From Candidatus Saccharimonadota bacterium (GTDB lineage Bacteria > Patescibacteriota > Saccharimonadia > Saccharimonadales > Saccharimonadaceae): a stretch of DNA of 64,000 bases. Shown here piece by piece: positions 18,389-28,563 of this stretch; positions within the stretch are counted from its first letter, which is position 1; every line of letters starts with the position of its first letter. Position numbers and translations under genes: made by a program. The notes below the pieces were generated by a model that made no database searches, was not told the DNA's origin, and was given only the letters and a program-made list of their open reading frames with translations. The stretch is from contig JAQGHF010000003.1 of assembly GCA_028288995.1 (NCBI GenBank), positions 62,001 to 126,000 of the forward strand, written 5' to 3'.

Positions 18389-20170
18389 ATGCGCATTTCC
18401 GATAGTATCCTGGAAACGTTGCTTGGGCGGGCAAGTCTTGCAACTCCTGAGCAAATCACGTCCCTGAAAGAAGAGGCGGCTCGTTCGAAACGCACTTTAC
18501 AAGAGACAGTTATCGACCAGCGCGTCACGGACGTGAAAACACTGACGCAGCTATTTGCGGACTACACAAGCATCCCTTATGTTGAACTAGATGCACTAAA
18601 TATTCCACCGGATGTCTTAAAACTTATTCCTGAACGTATTGCGCGTCAGTATAACGCCGTCCTCTTCCAAGTCGACGAGGACGGTGTTCGTCACCTTGCC
18701 ATGGAAGACCCTGATGACGTGCAGGCCGTTAACTTCCTTCAAAAAGAAATCGGACTCAACTCCCGTATCCACATCGCAACTCGCGAAAATATTCTCTCAG
18801 CGCTTGAGGCGTACCGCGGCGACGTGAACAAAGAGCTCAATGAAGTTATCGACGTGCAACGCGAAGATAAGTCTGACATCGAGTTGGTCAGCGAACAGGA
18901 CATTGCCGAAGATTCACCAATCGCACAAACCGTTAACCTCCTCCTTGAATATGCCATTCGTTCTCACGCCTCAGATGTACACATTGAGCCTCGTGAAGAC
19001 TTCGTGCAAATTCGTTATCGGGTTGATGGTATTTTGAAAGAAGTAAACCGCCTTCCTCGTAATGTCCTTGGTGCGCTGATTAGTCGTATCAAAATCTTAG
19101 CGAACCTCAAGATCGACGAGCGTCGCGTTCCACAAGATGGTCGTTTCAAGATCAAGGTTGGTGGAAAACAGTATGCACTTCGTGTTAGCTCACTCCCGAT
19201 TGCCGATGGTGAGAAGGTAGTCATGCGTATTCTTGATGAATCTAATGATGCGGTCAGTCTTGAATCACTCGGGTATTGGGGCAAAGCTCTAAAAGACCTC
19301 CAGCATGAAATGATTGAGCCAAACGGTATTGTTCTTATCACTGGTCCAACCGGTAGTGGTAAGTCAACCAGCCTCTTTAGCATGCTTTCAATCCTCAATC
19401 ACCCAGAAGTGAACATCTCGACTATCGAAGATCCTGTCGAGTACAAAATTCCAGGCGTCAACCAAACGCAGACCAATCAAAAAGCCGGGATGACCTTCTC
19501 GACTGGTCTCCGCGCATTACTTCGTCAAGACCCGAACATCATCATGATCGGTGAGATCCGTGACGGTGAAACGGCGAACCTGGCGATTCAAGCCGCCCTC
19601 ACAGGACACATGGTGTTTAGTACGCTTCACACCAATAACGCCGCGACTTCTCTGCCGCGTCTGCTTGATATGCAGATTGAGCCATTCCTTATTGCTAGCA
19701 CCATTCGTGCTGTTGTTGGACAACGTCTTGTTCGAAGACTGCACCAAGCATCTCGTCAAAGCTTTGTTCCCAGTGCTGAAGAACAAACGCAAATCATCAA
19801 ACTCTTCGGACTTCACGAGGGTCAAGATTTCCGCGTGATTCATGAACTTGAAAAACAAGCGGCAGCTGAAGGACTTGGCGGCGACACACCGCTCAGCACC
19901 AACGAGACCGGTTTCGTCTCACTCTGGCGTGCTAATAAAGATTTCAGCGAAGACGATGCACAAGAAGGCTACAAAGGTCGCATCGGTATCTACGAAGTAC
20001 TGACGAATAGTCCTGAAGTAAAGAAATTCATCATGACCCGTGGAAGTAGCGACCAAATCCAAGCACAAGCTATCTCTGAAGGCATGATGACCATGCAAAT
20101 TGATGGTCTTATCAAGGCACTTCGAGGTGAAACAACTATCGAAGAAGTCCTTAGGGTTAGTCGAGACTAA
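18389..20170 (+). CDS. pilB: PilB/GspE-type type IV pilus extension ATPase
   Basis: A 593-residue protein: N-terminal GspE/MshEN domain (about 1-150), then the secretion ATPase with SHASDVHIEPREDF, Walker A GPTGSGKSTSLFSML, the Asp box ISTIEDPVEY, Walker B IIMIGEIRDGETANLAI and the His box TGHMVFSTLHTNNA. The usual tetracysteine zinc motif between His box and C-terminus is absent. It powers pilus assembly at the inner face of the membrane. The start at 18389 (MRISDSILETLLG) is preferred; TACAAT lies at 18369-18374. Confidence 0.95.
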   Translation: MRISDSILETLLGRASLATPEQITSLKEEAARSKRTLQETVIDQRVTDVKTLTQLFADYTSIPYVELDALNIPPDVLKLIPERIARQYNAVLFQVDEDGVRHLAMEDPDDVQAVNFLQKEIGLNSRIHIATRENILSALEAYRGDVNKELNEVIDVQREDKSDIELVSEQDIAEDSPIAQTVNLLLEYAIRSHASDVHIEPREDFVQIRYRVDGILKEVNRLPRNVLGALISRIKILANLKIDERRVPQDGRFKIKVGGKQYALRVSSLPIADGEKVVMRILDESNDAVSLESLGYWGKALKDLQHEMIEPNGIVLITGPTGSGKSTSLFSMLSILNHPEVNISTIEDPVEYKIPGVNQTQTNQKAGMTFSTGLRALLRQDPNIIMIGEIRDGETANLAIQAALTGHMVFSTLHTNNAATSLPRLLDMQIEPFLIASTIRAVVGQRLVRRLHQASRQSFVPSAEEQTQIIKLFGLHEGQDFRVIHELEKQAAAEGLGGDTPLSTNETGFVSLWRANKDFSEDDAQEGYKGRIGIYEVLTNSPEVKKFIMTRGSSDQIQAQAISEGMMTMQIDGLIKALRGETTIEEVLRVSRD

Positions 20171-20171
20171 T

Positions 20172-21404
20172 ATGCCTAAATTTGCTTATGTTGCTGTCGA
20201 TCTTCAACAAAAACCAGTGAACGGTGAGACAGAACAACCTGACCGCGCAGCCGTTATTGCTGCCCTCACAAAGCAGAATCTTCGACCAGTCAGTATCAAA
20301 GAAATGATTGTTAAAAAGGGTCTTGCCGGCATCGACTTTAATAACCTTTTTAAGGCAACGAAAGTAAAAAATGATCAACTTGTCATCTTTACCCGTCAGC
20401 TCAGCGCCATGGTTGGTGCGGGTGTGCCGCTCCTTCGTTCATTGTCATCGCTTGAGAAGCACGCCGAAGATCCAGTCCTCAAGGTAACGTTAGGACTTAT
20501 CATTAAAGACGTTGAAGGTGGTAATTCTCTTGCTAACGCACTTTCGAAATTTCCTCTTATTTTTAACGACATTTACGTTAACATGGTGCGTGCCGGTGAG
20601 GCAGCTGGAATCCTGGACGACATCCTTAAGCGACTTGCTTACCAACAAGAAAAAAGCTCGGCAATCCGTAAAAAAATTAAAAGCGCCATGGCATACCCAC
20701 TCGTCCTTATGAGTATTACCGTGCTCGCCTTCTTTGGATTGATGTTGTTTGTGATTCCACAAATTGGAAAGATTCTTAACGACCTTGGCGGACCTGATGC
20801 AAAACTTCCAGGTATTACCCTCTTTATGCTTGGTCTCAGCCATATTTTGACGTCATACTGGTTTATTATCATCCCAGTCATCGCTGGTACAGTCTATGGC
20901 ATTATTCGTTATATTCGAACGGCTAAAGGTCGGCGTAATTTTGACCGATTAACCTTAAAGATTCCCGGCGTGAAGGGAATCATCCGAAAATCAGCCGTTG
21001 CACGTTTTGCACGTACCTTCTCAGCCCTCATGGGTGCCGGGGTTGCTGTCTTGGAATGCCTCGACGTCACCTCACGCGCTGTTGGTAATATTATGTTTCA
21101 GGAGGCACTCCAAGAAGCAGCCCGCGAAGTGAAAAACGGTAAGTCCCTCTCATCTGTCATTGAAGCGAATGAACTCTTCCCTGGCATCGTCAGTCAAATG
21201 CTTGCCGTTGGGGAGGAGACCGGACAAACAGATACCGTCCTCGTGAAAGTTGCCGACTTCTATGAAGAGGAAGTTGACCTTGCGATTGAAGGAATTAGCT
21301 CCATCATCGAGCCTGTCATGATCGTTATCATGGGTAGCATGGTTGGTCTTATCGCTGCGAGTGTCATGACCCCTATCGCTCAGCTTTCACAAAACGTCAA
21401 ATAG
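20172..21404 (+). CDS. pilC: PilC/GspF inner-membrane platform protein
   Basis: A 410-residue protein starting MPKFAYVAVD one base after the pilB stop. Two GspF domains are visible (FTRQLSAMVGAGVPLLRSL near residue 75 and FARTFSALMGAGVAVLECL near 280), each followed by membrane helices, and it ends with the typical MVGLIAASVMTPIAQLSQNV. It forms the rotor or platform under the growing pilus and partners PilB. Confidence 0.95.
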   Translation: MPKFAYVAVDLQQKPVNGETEQPDRAAVIAALTKQNLRPVSIKEMIVKKGLAGIDFNNLFKATKVKNDQLVIFTRQLSAMVGAGVPLLRSLSSLEKHAEDPVLKVTLGLIIKDVEGGNSLANALSKFPLIFNDIYVNMVRAGEAAGILDDILKRLAYQQEKSSAIRKKIKSAMAYPLVLMSITVLAFFGLMLFVIPQIGKILNDLGGPDAKLPGITLFMLGLSHILTSYWFIIIPVIAGTVYGIIRYIRTAKGRRNFDRLTLKIPGVKGIIRKSAVARFARTFSALMGAGVAVLECLDVTSRAVGNIMFQEALQEAAREVKNGKSLSSVIEANELFPGIVSQMLAVGEETGQTDTVLVKVADFYEEEVDLAIEGISSIIEPVMIVIMGSMVGLIAASVMTPIAQLSQNVK

Positions 21405-21463
21405 GCGTTCTCACTGGCAACGTGCTCATGGTATAATACAGCATAGTTATCCATGTGGGCATC

Positions 21464-22522
21464 ATGTCAAAATTATTCTACGAAGACAAACCGATTATAG
21501 GACTCGACATCAGTAACACTGGTGTAAAAATCATGTCTGTGGATCCTAAAAAATGGCTTGTCCATGGGTATGGATCAATCGACCTTGAACCATTGAAAGT
21601 AAAAGACTCAATGGAAAATGCAAACAGCACGTATCTTACCGATAACATTAAGGTGCTCCTCGCCGAAAAAGTCATCGGTGATACCTCTAGTAAACGTGTT
21701 GCAATCGCCATTCCAACTGCAAGAAGCTACTCGCGAACATTTACTCTGCCCGCAGCAACAGAAAAGGCATTACATGATGCCGTTATCCTTGAGGCTGACC
21801 AATATATCCCCATCCCTTCCGCTAATCTCTACATCGATTATCAGATCATCGAACGAACAAAAAAAGAAATCACCGTCCTGATGAGCGCAGTCGCAAAAGT
21901 GATCATCGATAACATCCTGACAAGTGTCATAGCCGCTGGTCTCGAACCAATCCTCATTGAACCAAGTATCTGTTCTGTTGGTCGCCTCCTTACAGCGACA
22001 GAACGAGGTGATCTACCAACCGTTATTGTCGATATAGGCCCAGCGACAACTGACATCGCTATTCTTGACCAGGGAACTATTCGTGTCACTGGTGGACTTG
22101 CAATTGGAGGCAATACCTTCACGCTCGATATCGCGAAAAAGTTAAACGTCGAACTTGAAAATGCACATCAGTTAAAGGTCCTCAACGGTTTGAACGCAGG
22201 TCCGCGCCAGCAAAAACTTGTAGGGGCTCTCGAGCCAAGCCTCCAGCGAATCCTCGCAGAAGTAAAAAAGGTCATGCGCTACTACGATGAACGAATTAGT
22301 ACAACTCGTAAGCTCGAACAACTCCTTGTGGTTGGTAGCGGTAGTAACCTCCCTGGCATCGGTGAATATTTTACAAATGCACTCGTCATGCCAGCTCGCG
22401 TTGCCAGTCCGTGGCAAAAACTTGATTTCGAAAAACTGCAAGAACCGCCAAAGCAATTTCGCCCACGATATATCACTGTCGCTGGACTTGCGAGTGTTGA
22501 TCCAGGAGATATTTGGAGATGA
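21464..22522 (+). CDS. pilM: PilM, actin-like cytoplasmic pilus assembly protein
   Basis: An ASKHA-fold protein of about 352 residues with IIGLDISNTGVKIM at the N-terminus (phosphate 1), VIVDIGPATTDIAI (phosphate 2) and LLVVGSGSNLPGI (adenosine motif). PilM binds ATP and the PilN cytoplasmic tail. A TATAAT box lies at 21432-21437; ATG 21464 is preferred over GTG 21455. The stop overlaps pilN (ATGA). Confidence 0.93.
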   Translation: MSKLFYEDKPIIGLDISNTGVKIMSVDPKKWLVHGYGSIDLEPLKVKDSMENANSTYLTDNIKVLLAEKVIGDTSSKRVAIAIPTARSYSRTFTLPAATEKALHDAVILEADQYIPIPSANLYIDYQIIERTKKEITVLMSAVAKVIIDNILTSVIAAGLEPILIEPSICSVGRLLTATERGDLPTVIVDIGPATTDIAILDQGTIRVTGGLAIGGNTFTLDIAKKLNVELENAHQLKVLNGLNAGPRQQKLVGALEPSLQRILAEVKKVMRYYDERISTTRKLEQLLVVGSGSNLPGIGEYFTNALVMPARVASPWQKLDFEKLQEPPKQFRPRYITVAGLASVDPGDIWR

Positions 22523-23076
22523 TTAATTTAATGCCGGATGATGCAAAGAAAGAAATCCATTCAGCACGCTTGAACGTCATTCTTAGCCGTTACATTATCG
22601 TTATTCTCTTCGCTTTTGGCTTCCTTGTGCTCCTCCTCGCAGGATCATACGTTGTACTCACTCAAACAAAGCAGACTGCGCAGCGACTCATTGATGCGAA
22701 CGGCACAAAAGCCGATGTTTATAGTTCAACAAAGGCTCAAGTTGAAGCACTTAGTTCAAGCCTATCTCAAACAAAAACAATTCTTGACCAAGAAGTCTTA
22801 TACTCGAATGTTCTCATGCACATTGCCCAGCAAATGCCTGCTGGAACAGTCCTTAGCGGTATCACATTAAACGCCGCATCATTTACTGGCACACCTGTCA
22901 CACTCAAGGCATACGCAAAGACAACCGATGACGCCGTTGCATTAAGGCAAAAATTCCAGAGCTCACCAATTTTCACAAACGTCAACTTTGATTCAGTCTC
23001 GGATTCGGCTGGTATTAAAGATTATCCTATCGGCGTTTCAATGACACTCACTGTAACAAAGGCGGCAGCACAATGA
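22519..23076 (+). CDS. pilN: PilN-like pilus assembly protein
   Basis: A 185-residue bitopic membrane protein. The short N-terminal peptide MINLMPDDAKKEI is the conserved PilM-binding tail (family consensus INLLP). A transmembrane helix (about 24-46), coiled coil and small periplasmic-type alpha/beta domain follow. It overlaps pilM by 4 nt and pilO by 4 nt, so it is translationally coupled on both sides. Confidence 0.88.
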   Translation: MINLMPDDAKKEIHSARLNVILSRYIIVILFAFGFLVLLLAGSYVVLTQTKQTAQRLIDANGTKADVYSSTKAQVEALSSSLSQTKTILDQEVLYSNVLMHIAQQMPAGTVLSGITLNAASFTGTPVTLKAYAKTTDDAVALRQKFQSSPIFTNVNFDSVSDSAGIKDYPIGVSMTLTVTKAAAQ

Positions 23077-23633
23077 AAAAAGATAACAAAAAGACGCCAG
23101 CGACGACAACACGCAACATCTTAGCAACGACGCTAGTGATCGTTATTATTGGTGCGATCGTGGGATTCTACTTTGGTCTACAGCTCATTAAGGCATACGC
23201 ACTTGAAGTCACGCATACAGTAACCGACTCACACGCGAGTGGTCAAAATATTGAAGAGTTAAGTAAACTTCAACAACAACTCGCTGCCGGTCAGAGTCTT
23301 GTTGCGAAAGCGGACGCACTCTTCTCTACACCTGCAACCTACCAGACACAAGCACTGAAGGACATTTCAAAGTATGCAAGCGATGCAGGTATATCAATCT
23401 CTAGTATTGATTCCGCAAAACCAGCTACGGGTGCAGCAGCAACGCCAGATTACTCAGAGATCATTACAATCCAAAGTCCAGTATCCTACGCAAAATTCCT
23501 GCAATTCCTTGATGCGATCGAGGGAAACCTTCCGAAGATGCAAATCACTGGCATTACCATTGGTCGCCCTACCATTCCTTCAGGAGATTTGATTACGACC
23601 GATACAATAACCGTTATGGTATCAACGAGGTAA
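23073..23633 (+). CDS. pilO: PilO-like pilus assembly protein
   Basis: A 186-residue single-pass protein: Lys-rich N-terminus, TM helix at about 15-37, coiled coil (IEELSKLQQQLAAGQSLV), then an alpha/beta domain ending in SGDLITTDTITVMVSTR. Size, topology and order after pilN match PilO, which pairs with PilN to align the pilus machine. Sequence similarity to PilO is weak, so the call rests largely on position and topology. Confidence 0.78.
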   Translation: MKKDNKKTPATTTRNILATTLVIVIIGAIVGFYFGLQLIKAYALEVTHTVTDSHASGQNIEELSKLQQQLAAGQSLVAKADALFSTPATYQTQALKDISKYASDAGISISSIDSAKPATGAAATPDYSEIITIQSPVSYAKFLQFLDAIEGNLPKMQITGITIGRPTIPSGDLITTDTITVMVSTR

Positions 23634-23635
23634 CT

Positions 23636-23923
23636 ATGAAACACTTTACTCTATCGTCATTATTCAAACCCGTCATTTCACTATTTAGAAGGTATCATAT
23701 AACGATATTTATCGTCTTTGTTGTCGCAGGGCTTGGATATGCTGTTTTTAGTTTCACTAACCTTCTTGGAGAGGCCTCAACGGATACAACGTATACCTCA
23801 CCCATTAGCGCCGGAACAATCGACCAAGCAACACTTGATAGAATCACAGCACTCCACACAAGTGACGGAGCAGCCCCAGCGCTTGCCACGCCTCCAGGGC
23901 GCATCAATCCCTTCTCTGAGTAA
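23636..23923 (+). CDS. Small pilus-operon membrane protein, possible PilP analogue
   Basis: A 95-residue product with one TM helix (about 23-42) and a short external Ala/Thr/Pro-rich tail ending PPGRINPFSE. It starts 2 nt after pilO. In proteobacterial operons this slot holds PilP, whose processed N-terminal region also contains a Pro-Phe motif of the RDPF type; the NPF here may be analogous. That is positional inference only. Confidence 0.65.
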   Translation: MKHFTLSSLFKPVISLFRRYHITIFIVFVVAGLGYAVFSFTNLLGEASTDTTYTSPISAGTIDQATLDRITALHTSDGAAPALATPPGRINPFSE

Positions 23924-23948
23924 CCGGGAAATAGGTTATACTAATATT

Positions 23949-24530
23949 ATGCTAGTGCTTGGTACACGACTCAAAGAAACACCCGTCATGAGCCTGCAAA
24001 CAGGTACTCGATTAGCGATGACCGGCACGCCTCTTATTAACCCTGCAAACTTAAAGATTATTGCGTTTGAACTTGAAGGTCCACTGCTGACAGAGAAGCC
24101 GTCTTTCCTGCGAGTCGCTGATATTCGTGAGCTCAGCGGCGTTGGAATGATTATCGATAGTAGCGATGAGCTGCTTGCACTAGACGATGTCATTAAGATC
24201 AAGGAATTATACGAACTTAGATTTAAACTCATTGGCATGAACGTCATCGATGAACATAAGAAAAAACTAGGTAAAGTCGATAACTACACTGTCGAGACTG
24301 GTAGCTTTGTTATCGAGCAATTAAATGTAAAGCACGGTATACTACGTGGCTTAACTGACACAGGCATCCTTATTCACCGCTCACAAATCACAGAAATAAA
24401 TGATGATGCCATTATTGTTAAAAGCACTGCAAAAAAGATTAGTGCTGAACCGATTATGGAAACGGCTCGACATACATACGTGAATCCTTTTAGGCATCCT
24501 GCCCCACAACCTGAGCAAACGGACGTTTAA
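23949..24530 (+). CDS. PRC-barrel-like protein at end of pilus operon
   Basis: A 193-residue soluble protein. Two beta-barrel-like halves are visible: one around MSLQTGTRLAMTGTPLINP, the second around LIGMNVIDEHKKKLGKVDNYTV, matching PRC-barrel repeats that bind RNA or protein partners. The ATG at 23949 is set by TATACT (23937-23942) ending 6 nt upstream, so it can be expressed apart from the pilus operon as a leaderless mRNA. A role in pilus control is only suggested by position. Confidence 0.7.
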   Translation: MLVLGTRLKETPVMSLQTGTRLAMTGTPLINPANLKIIAFELEGPLLTEKPSFLRVADIRELSGVGMIIDSSDELLALDDVIKIKELYELRFKLIGMNVIDEHKKKLGKVDNYTVETGSFVIEQLNVKHGILRGLTDTGILIHRSQITEINDDAIIVKSTAKKISAEPIMETARHTYVNPFRHPAPQPEQTDV

Positions 24531-24533
24531 AAA

Positions 24534-25184
24534 TTAGATACTTTCTTCGTCGTCATTGTTTTGTAGTGCCGTCTTAATATCATCGTAACTAAATCCTTGG
24601 CGTGCTAAGTACGACATAAACTTCTGCTCATCATCGTAGCGGGGGCGTTTCTTATCAATCACCTTTTGAAGTTCAGTGATGTCATTTCGATCAGTTTCAC
24701 CAAGGAGTCGCTCGATAATGGTTCGCTCGACACCTTTCGCACTTAACTCGGCTGAGAGTTTTCGTTTACTTGAACCTTTTCTTAGATTACGGTTCTCGAT
24801 CCAATAGGCAGCGAACTTCTCATCATCAATATACCCTTTTGTTTGCAACCTATCAAAAACGCGCTCGGTCAAAGCAACCGAAACGCCTTTTTTGATAGTG
24901 CCCTCTTTTGTGCGCGTATCACGCGTCTTGCGGTACAAGTAGTCTTTCAATTCACGCTGACTATGCGGGCGCATAAGACAGTACTCTAATGCCCGCATGT
25001 ACAGCTTGCCAAACTGGCTCTCTTCCTCAAGCGCAACCAGCTCTTCCTCGGTATATTCCTTGCCAATCTTTATTCCGAGATCGACAAGTTGAAATACATC
25101 GAGGCTCAACCGATACTTGCCATCAACCGACACATTGACTCGATCTTTATCTCGCTTTTGTGCAGAGATGGCAGTAATTTTCAT
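24534..25184 (-). CDS. recX: RecX, regulator of RecA
   Basis: A 216-residue helical protein with RecX repeats: EYCLMRPHSQRELKDYLYRK, KGYIDDEKFAAYWIENRN, KLSAELSAKGVERTIIERLL and a final LARQGFSYDDIKTAL. RecX binds the RecA filament and limits its activity. It lies 33 nt downstream of recA on the same strand, the usual recA-recX order, and converges on the PRC-barrel gene. Confidence 0.93.
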   Translation of the reverse strand: MKITAISAQKRDKDRVNVSVDGKYRLSLDVFQLVDLGIKIGKEYTEEELVALEEESQFGKLYMRALEYCLMRPHSQRELKDYLYRKTRDTRTKEGTIKKGVSVALTERVFDRLQTKGYIDDEKFAAYWIENRNLRKGSSKRKLSAELSAKGVERTIIERLLGETDRNDITELQKVIDKKRPRYDDEQKFMSYLARQGFSYDDIKTALQNNDDEESI

Positions 25185-25217
25185 ATAACAACGTTTCCCA
25201 AGATTTGGTTAGCTTGG

Positions 25218-26258
25218 TTAGGCAGCTTCTTCGGCAACCTTAGCGCGTACCTTTGCTTCGATTTCAGCAAGGACTTTAGGGTTAGCAGCAAGGTAGGCCT
25301 TGCTTGCTTCACGACCTTGGCCGATCTTTGCATCTGCGTAGTCAAACCATGCACCACTTTTACCGACGATGTTATGAAGGACAGCAAGGTCAAGCACGTC
25401 GCCTGTCTTTGAAATACCTTCGTTGTACATGATGTCGAACTCAGCAACACGGAAAGGAGGAGCAATCTTATTCTTTACCACCTTCACCTTCGTGCGGTTT
25501 CCGATAATCTCTTCACCATTTTTAATTTGACCAGTACGACGAATATCCAGACGGACTGAAGCGTAGAACTTCAATGCATTACCACCGGTTGTTGTCTCAG
25601 GGTTACCAAACATCACACCAATCTTCATACGAATCTGGTTAATGAAGATAACAGTCGTGTGGCTTTTGCTGATGATACCAGTCAACTTACGAAGCGCTTG
25701 GCTCATCAAACGAGCCTGAAGTCCCATGTGGCTATCGCCCATTTCGCCTTCAATTTCAGCTTGTGGTACAAGTGCTGCAACTGAGTCAACAACAACAAGA
25801 TCAACTGCGTTTGAACGAACAAGTGTCTCTGCAATTTCCAATGCCTGCTCACCATTATCTGGCTGTGACACAAGAAGGTTGTCAGTATCAACACCAAGCT
25901 TACGGGCGTAGGCTGGATCAAGTGCATGCTCTGCATCGATAAAGGCAGCTGTTCCACCTAGTTTTTGGACTTCAGCGATTGCGTGAAGTGTGAGTGTTGT
26001 CTTACCAGAACTCTCTGGACCATAAATCTCAAGGATACGACCCTTTGGATAGCCGCCACCTAGTGCGAGGTCGAGTGACAATGAGCCACTACTGACGAGT
26101 TCAACATCGACTGTTTTTGTATCACCCAGGCGACGAATCGCGCCGTCACCGAATTGCTTGTTAATTTGTTCCTGCGCAAGACCAAGTGCCTTCAGTTTTC
26201 CCTCATTTGCAGTAGGTTTTTCGGGCAGCTCAGTATTCTTGTCTGATTTCTTCGGCAT
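25218..26258 (-). CDS. recA: RecA recombinase
   Basis: A 346-residue protein of canonical length. Walker [11 protein letters not shown], Walker [11 protein letters not shown], loop 1 [19 protein letters not shown] and loop 2 [20 protein letters not shown] are all present. It catalyses homologous strand exchange. GAGAGGGAA precedes the ATG and a TATAAT lies near 26289-26294 on this strand. I saw no clear LexA box between recA and the divergent pilin gene. Confidence 0.98.
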   Translation of the reverse strand: MPKKSDKNTELPEKPTANEGKLKALGLAQEQINKQFGDGAIRRLGDTKTVDVELVSSGSLSLDLALGGGYPKGRILEIYGPESSGKTTLTLHAIAEVQKLGGTAAFIDAEHALDPAYARKLGVDTDNLLVSQPDNGEQALEIAETLVRSNAVDLVVVDSVAALVPQAEIEGEMGDSHMGLQARLMSQALRKLTGIISKSHTTVIFINQIRMKIGVMFGNPETTTGGNALKFYASVRLDIRRTGQIKNGEEIIGNRTKVKVVKNKIAPPFRVAEFDIMYNEGISKTGDVLDLAVLHNIVGKSGAWFDYADAKIGQGREASKAYLAANPKVLAEIEAKVRAKVAEEAA

Positions 26259-26339
26259 ATAGATTCCCTCTCTTTATTCACCATTTATTATACGCGGCGA
26301 AATCTTAATTTGCTATAAACTACGTTATAATCATAAGTA

Positions 26340-26744
26340 ATGAAAACTACGCACACATCTAACGGCGGCTTCACAATTATCGAGCTCATTTTTATCATCG
26401 TCTTGCTCTCAGTAGCAAGCGTGCTGTTCTTTGTCCAAAAAAATAACCTAGAAGTTGCTGGTCGAGACGAAACTCGAAAGACCGCCATCAACGCAATGTA
26501 CTACAGTATTGAAGAAGTGTACTTTAAGACCAACGGATATTACCCCCGAACTATCGATGCAACAGTCCTTCCTTCTGTCGATCCGTCACTTTTCACAGAT
26601 CCTAACGGTGTAAAAATTGGTGAAGCAAACAGTAACTATCGCTATGAGCCATACAACTGTAACGGTGACCAATGCAAGAACTACACGCTACGAACCACAC
26701 TTGAAAACGAAGCCGACTACGTCAAAACAAACCGAAGTAACTAA
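26340..26744 (+). CDS. Type IV prepilin-like protein
   Basis: A 134-residue product. The prepilin peptidase site is GG|FTIIEL after a 10-residue leader, with Glu at +5, followed by the hydrophobic helix IFIIVLLSVASVLFF. The globular domain has two cysteines (YNCNGDQCK), likely a disulfide. It is a candidate pilin for the PilB/C/M/N/O machine at 18.4-23.6 kb. TATAAT (26326-26331) ends 8 nt before the ATG with no ribosome site: leaderless. Confidence 0.88.
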   Translation: MKTTHTSNGGFTIIELIFIIVLLSVASVLFFVQKNNLEVAGRDETRKTAINAMYYSIEEVYFKTNGYYPRTIDATVLPSVDPSLFTDPNGVKIGEANSNYRYEPYNCNGDQCKNYTLRTTLENEADYVKTNRSN

Positions 26745-26750
26745 GTAAGA

Positions 26751-27527
26751 TTACTCTTCGACGGGGCGACCGTTTTTAAACGCTTCAACGGCATTGTTGA
26801 GAGTCGCAATATGCTGCTTAGGATTTGAGGCGTAAGTAAATCGATACGTATTCTCGTCACCTTGCGTACTGAGTCGAATTGTCCCGTAATTAAGTATCTG
26901 CTGAAGTACCCCCTCTTGAAAGTAACTCGCATCTTCAATATTACTAAGGCTAATTGTTTGTTCGTGCTGAGAGAACAAGCTCAATTGAATTTCTTGAATA
27001 ACACTTTCGTTTGTAAGGTAAAATCTATTATGTACGTAGACATAGTAGGAAACAAACATTCCCAGTCCAACAAGGACACAAAATAGTAATACCGGTATCA
27101 CAATAGCGGAAGTGACTGATAGCTGCCCTTGGATTGAAAGTGCACTGACGATTGCAGGATAATTACCAAGAATGGTAAGTGCGATAGCAATCAGGAAAAC
27201 ACCAAGAATGAGTGGAATAATAAGACCGATTGGGTGGCGGCGAAGTGCGAGAATGATATATTCGTTCTCACTCAAATTAAGTGCTGGGTACAAACGAGTC
27301 GCTAGATCATGTCGTTTCTTCATATCCTCGCTCACCTCTTGCTTGATAGGATCCATTGACCTCGCAATATGGACAACTTGCTGGGCTGCAGGTTGCGTTA
27401 AAGTCGTAGGAGTAGAAGATATTGGAGGATGCGCGTACAGCGGTCGACCTTCGGCATCGTAGGCAACAGGCTGATCGTAATCATTTTTAACTTCTGCATC
27501 AACTGGGGCTGAGTTATCAGGCTTCAT
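26751..27527 (-). CDS. Membrane protein with bacterial PH domain (YdbS-like)
   Basis: A 258-residue protein with a disordered Pro/Ala/Thr N-terminus (1-70), then LNLSENEYIILALRRHPIGL, two membrane helices (about 105-125 and 140-165) and a bPH2-type domain with YVHNRFYLTNESVIQEIQ and SLSNIEDASYFQEGVLQQIL. Such proteins sit in the membrane with a PH-like fold on the inside; their function is undefined. It converges on the prepilin gene. Confidence 0.8.
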   Translation of the reverse strand: MKPDNSAPVDAEVKNDYDQPVAYDAEGRPLYAHPPISSTPTTLTQPAAQQVVHIARSMDPIKQEVSEDMKKRHDLATRLYPALNLSENEYIILALRRHPIGLIIPLILGVFLIAIALTILGNYPAIVSALSIQGQLSVTSAIVIPVLLFCVLVGLGMFVSYYVYVHNRFYLTNESVIQEIQLSLFSQHEQTISLSNIEDASYFQEGVLQQILNYGTIRLSTQGDENTYRFTYASNPKQHIATLNNAVEAFKNGRPVEE

Positions 27528-27543
27528 ACAGTTATTATAGCAA

Positions 27544-28563
27544 CTACGCTACAGGTTCCTCAGGTGTTTTACCAATATGTTTGTATGCCTTTAGTGTTGC
27601 ACGACGACCGCGCGGTGTTCGCTCAATAAATCCAATCTGGAGCAGATACGGTTCGTAGAAATCTTCAATTGTGGTTGCTTCGTCACCCGTCAGCGCAGCA
27701 AGTGTATTCAGTCCGACTGGCTCATTCCCATAGTTATCAATCATGTGGGTTAAAAGATTTCGATCACCTGGATCAAGCCCTAGTTCGTCAATCTCAAGCA
27801 ACTCAAGCGCCTTTTTGGTGATGCTTACATCAATGATACCGTCACCGTTCACGTCAGCATAGTCACGAACTCGCTTTAAAAGTCGGTTAGCGATACGCGG
27901 TGTCAAACGTGCACGAGTTGAAAGTGTATTCGCCGATGCCTCATCTATCTCATTACCAAGGATCGATGCAGCACGAAGGATAATCTGACTGATTTCGTTT
28001 GGCTCATAAAACTCAAGACGATAAATATGCCCAAAACGATCACGAAGTGGTGCAGCCAATGCACCAGCACGAGTTGTTGCGCCGATAATGGTAAACTTCG
28101 GCAAATCGAGGCGAACACTTCGTGCTGCTGGACCTTTACCGATCATAATATCGAGCTTGTAATCTTCCATTGCAGAATAAAGGACTTCTTCAACAGATCG
28201 ACCAAGCCGGTGGATTTCATCGATAAACAGAATGTCACCGTCCTGAAGATTTGTCAGAATACTGGCAAGATCGCCTGCTTTTTCAATAGCAGGACCAGAC
28301 GTCACACGGATACTTTTACCCATTTCATTGGCAATAACCGTTGCCATGGTTGTCTTGCCAAGTCCCGGTGGCCCATTCAAAAGAATGTGATCAAGTGGTT
28401 CGTCTCGTTTTTTCGCCGCATCAATCGCAAGTTTCAGATTTTTCTTCAAACGATCCTGTCCAACATAGTCATCAAATGATCGAGGGCGAAGGGTGACTTC
28501 AATGATCTGCTCATCAACATCTTCTTCATGGTCACTGGTATCAACAATACGTTCGATAGCCAT
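27544..28563 (-). CDS. ruvB: RuvB, Holliday-junction branch-migration helicase
   Basis: A 339-residue AAA+ motor: Walker [10 protein letters not shown], Walker [12 protein letters not shown], sensor 1 IIGATTRAG, and the C-terminal winged helix ending FIERTPRGR. It drives branch migration on junctions held by RuvA. Its ATG shares a base with the ruvA stop, so the two are coupled. Confidence 0.98.
   Translation of the reverse strand: MAIERIVDTSDHEEDVDEQIIEVTLRPRSFDDYVGQDRLKKNLKLAIDAAKKRDEPLDHILLNGPPGLGKTTMATVIANEMGKSIRVTSGPAIEKAGDLASILTNLQDGDILFIDEIHRLGRSVEEVLYSAMEDYKLDIMIGKGPAARSVRLDLPKFTIIGATTRAGALAAPLRDRFGHIYRLEFYEPNEISQIILRAASILGNEIDEASANTLSTRARLTPRIANRLLKRVRDYADVNGDGIIDVSITKKALELLEIDELGLDPGDRNLLTHMIDNYGNEPVGLNTLAALTGDEATTIEDFYEPYLLQIGFIERTPRGRRATLKAYKHIGKTPEEPVA

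Noticed and set aside
26259-26339. LexA/SOS box between recA and the prepilin gene
   Set aside because: Neither the CGAAC-N4-GTTCG type nor an E. coli-type CTGT-N8-ACAG palindrome is present. Only two divergent promoters are visible.
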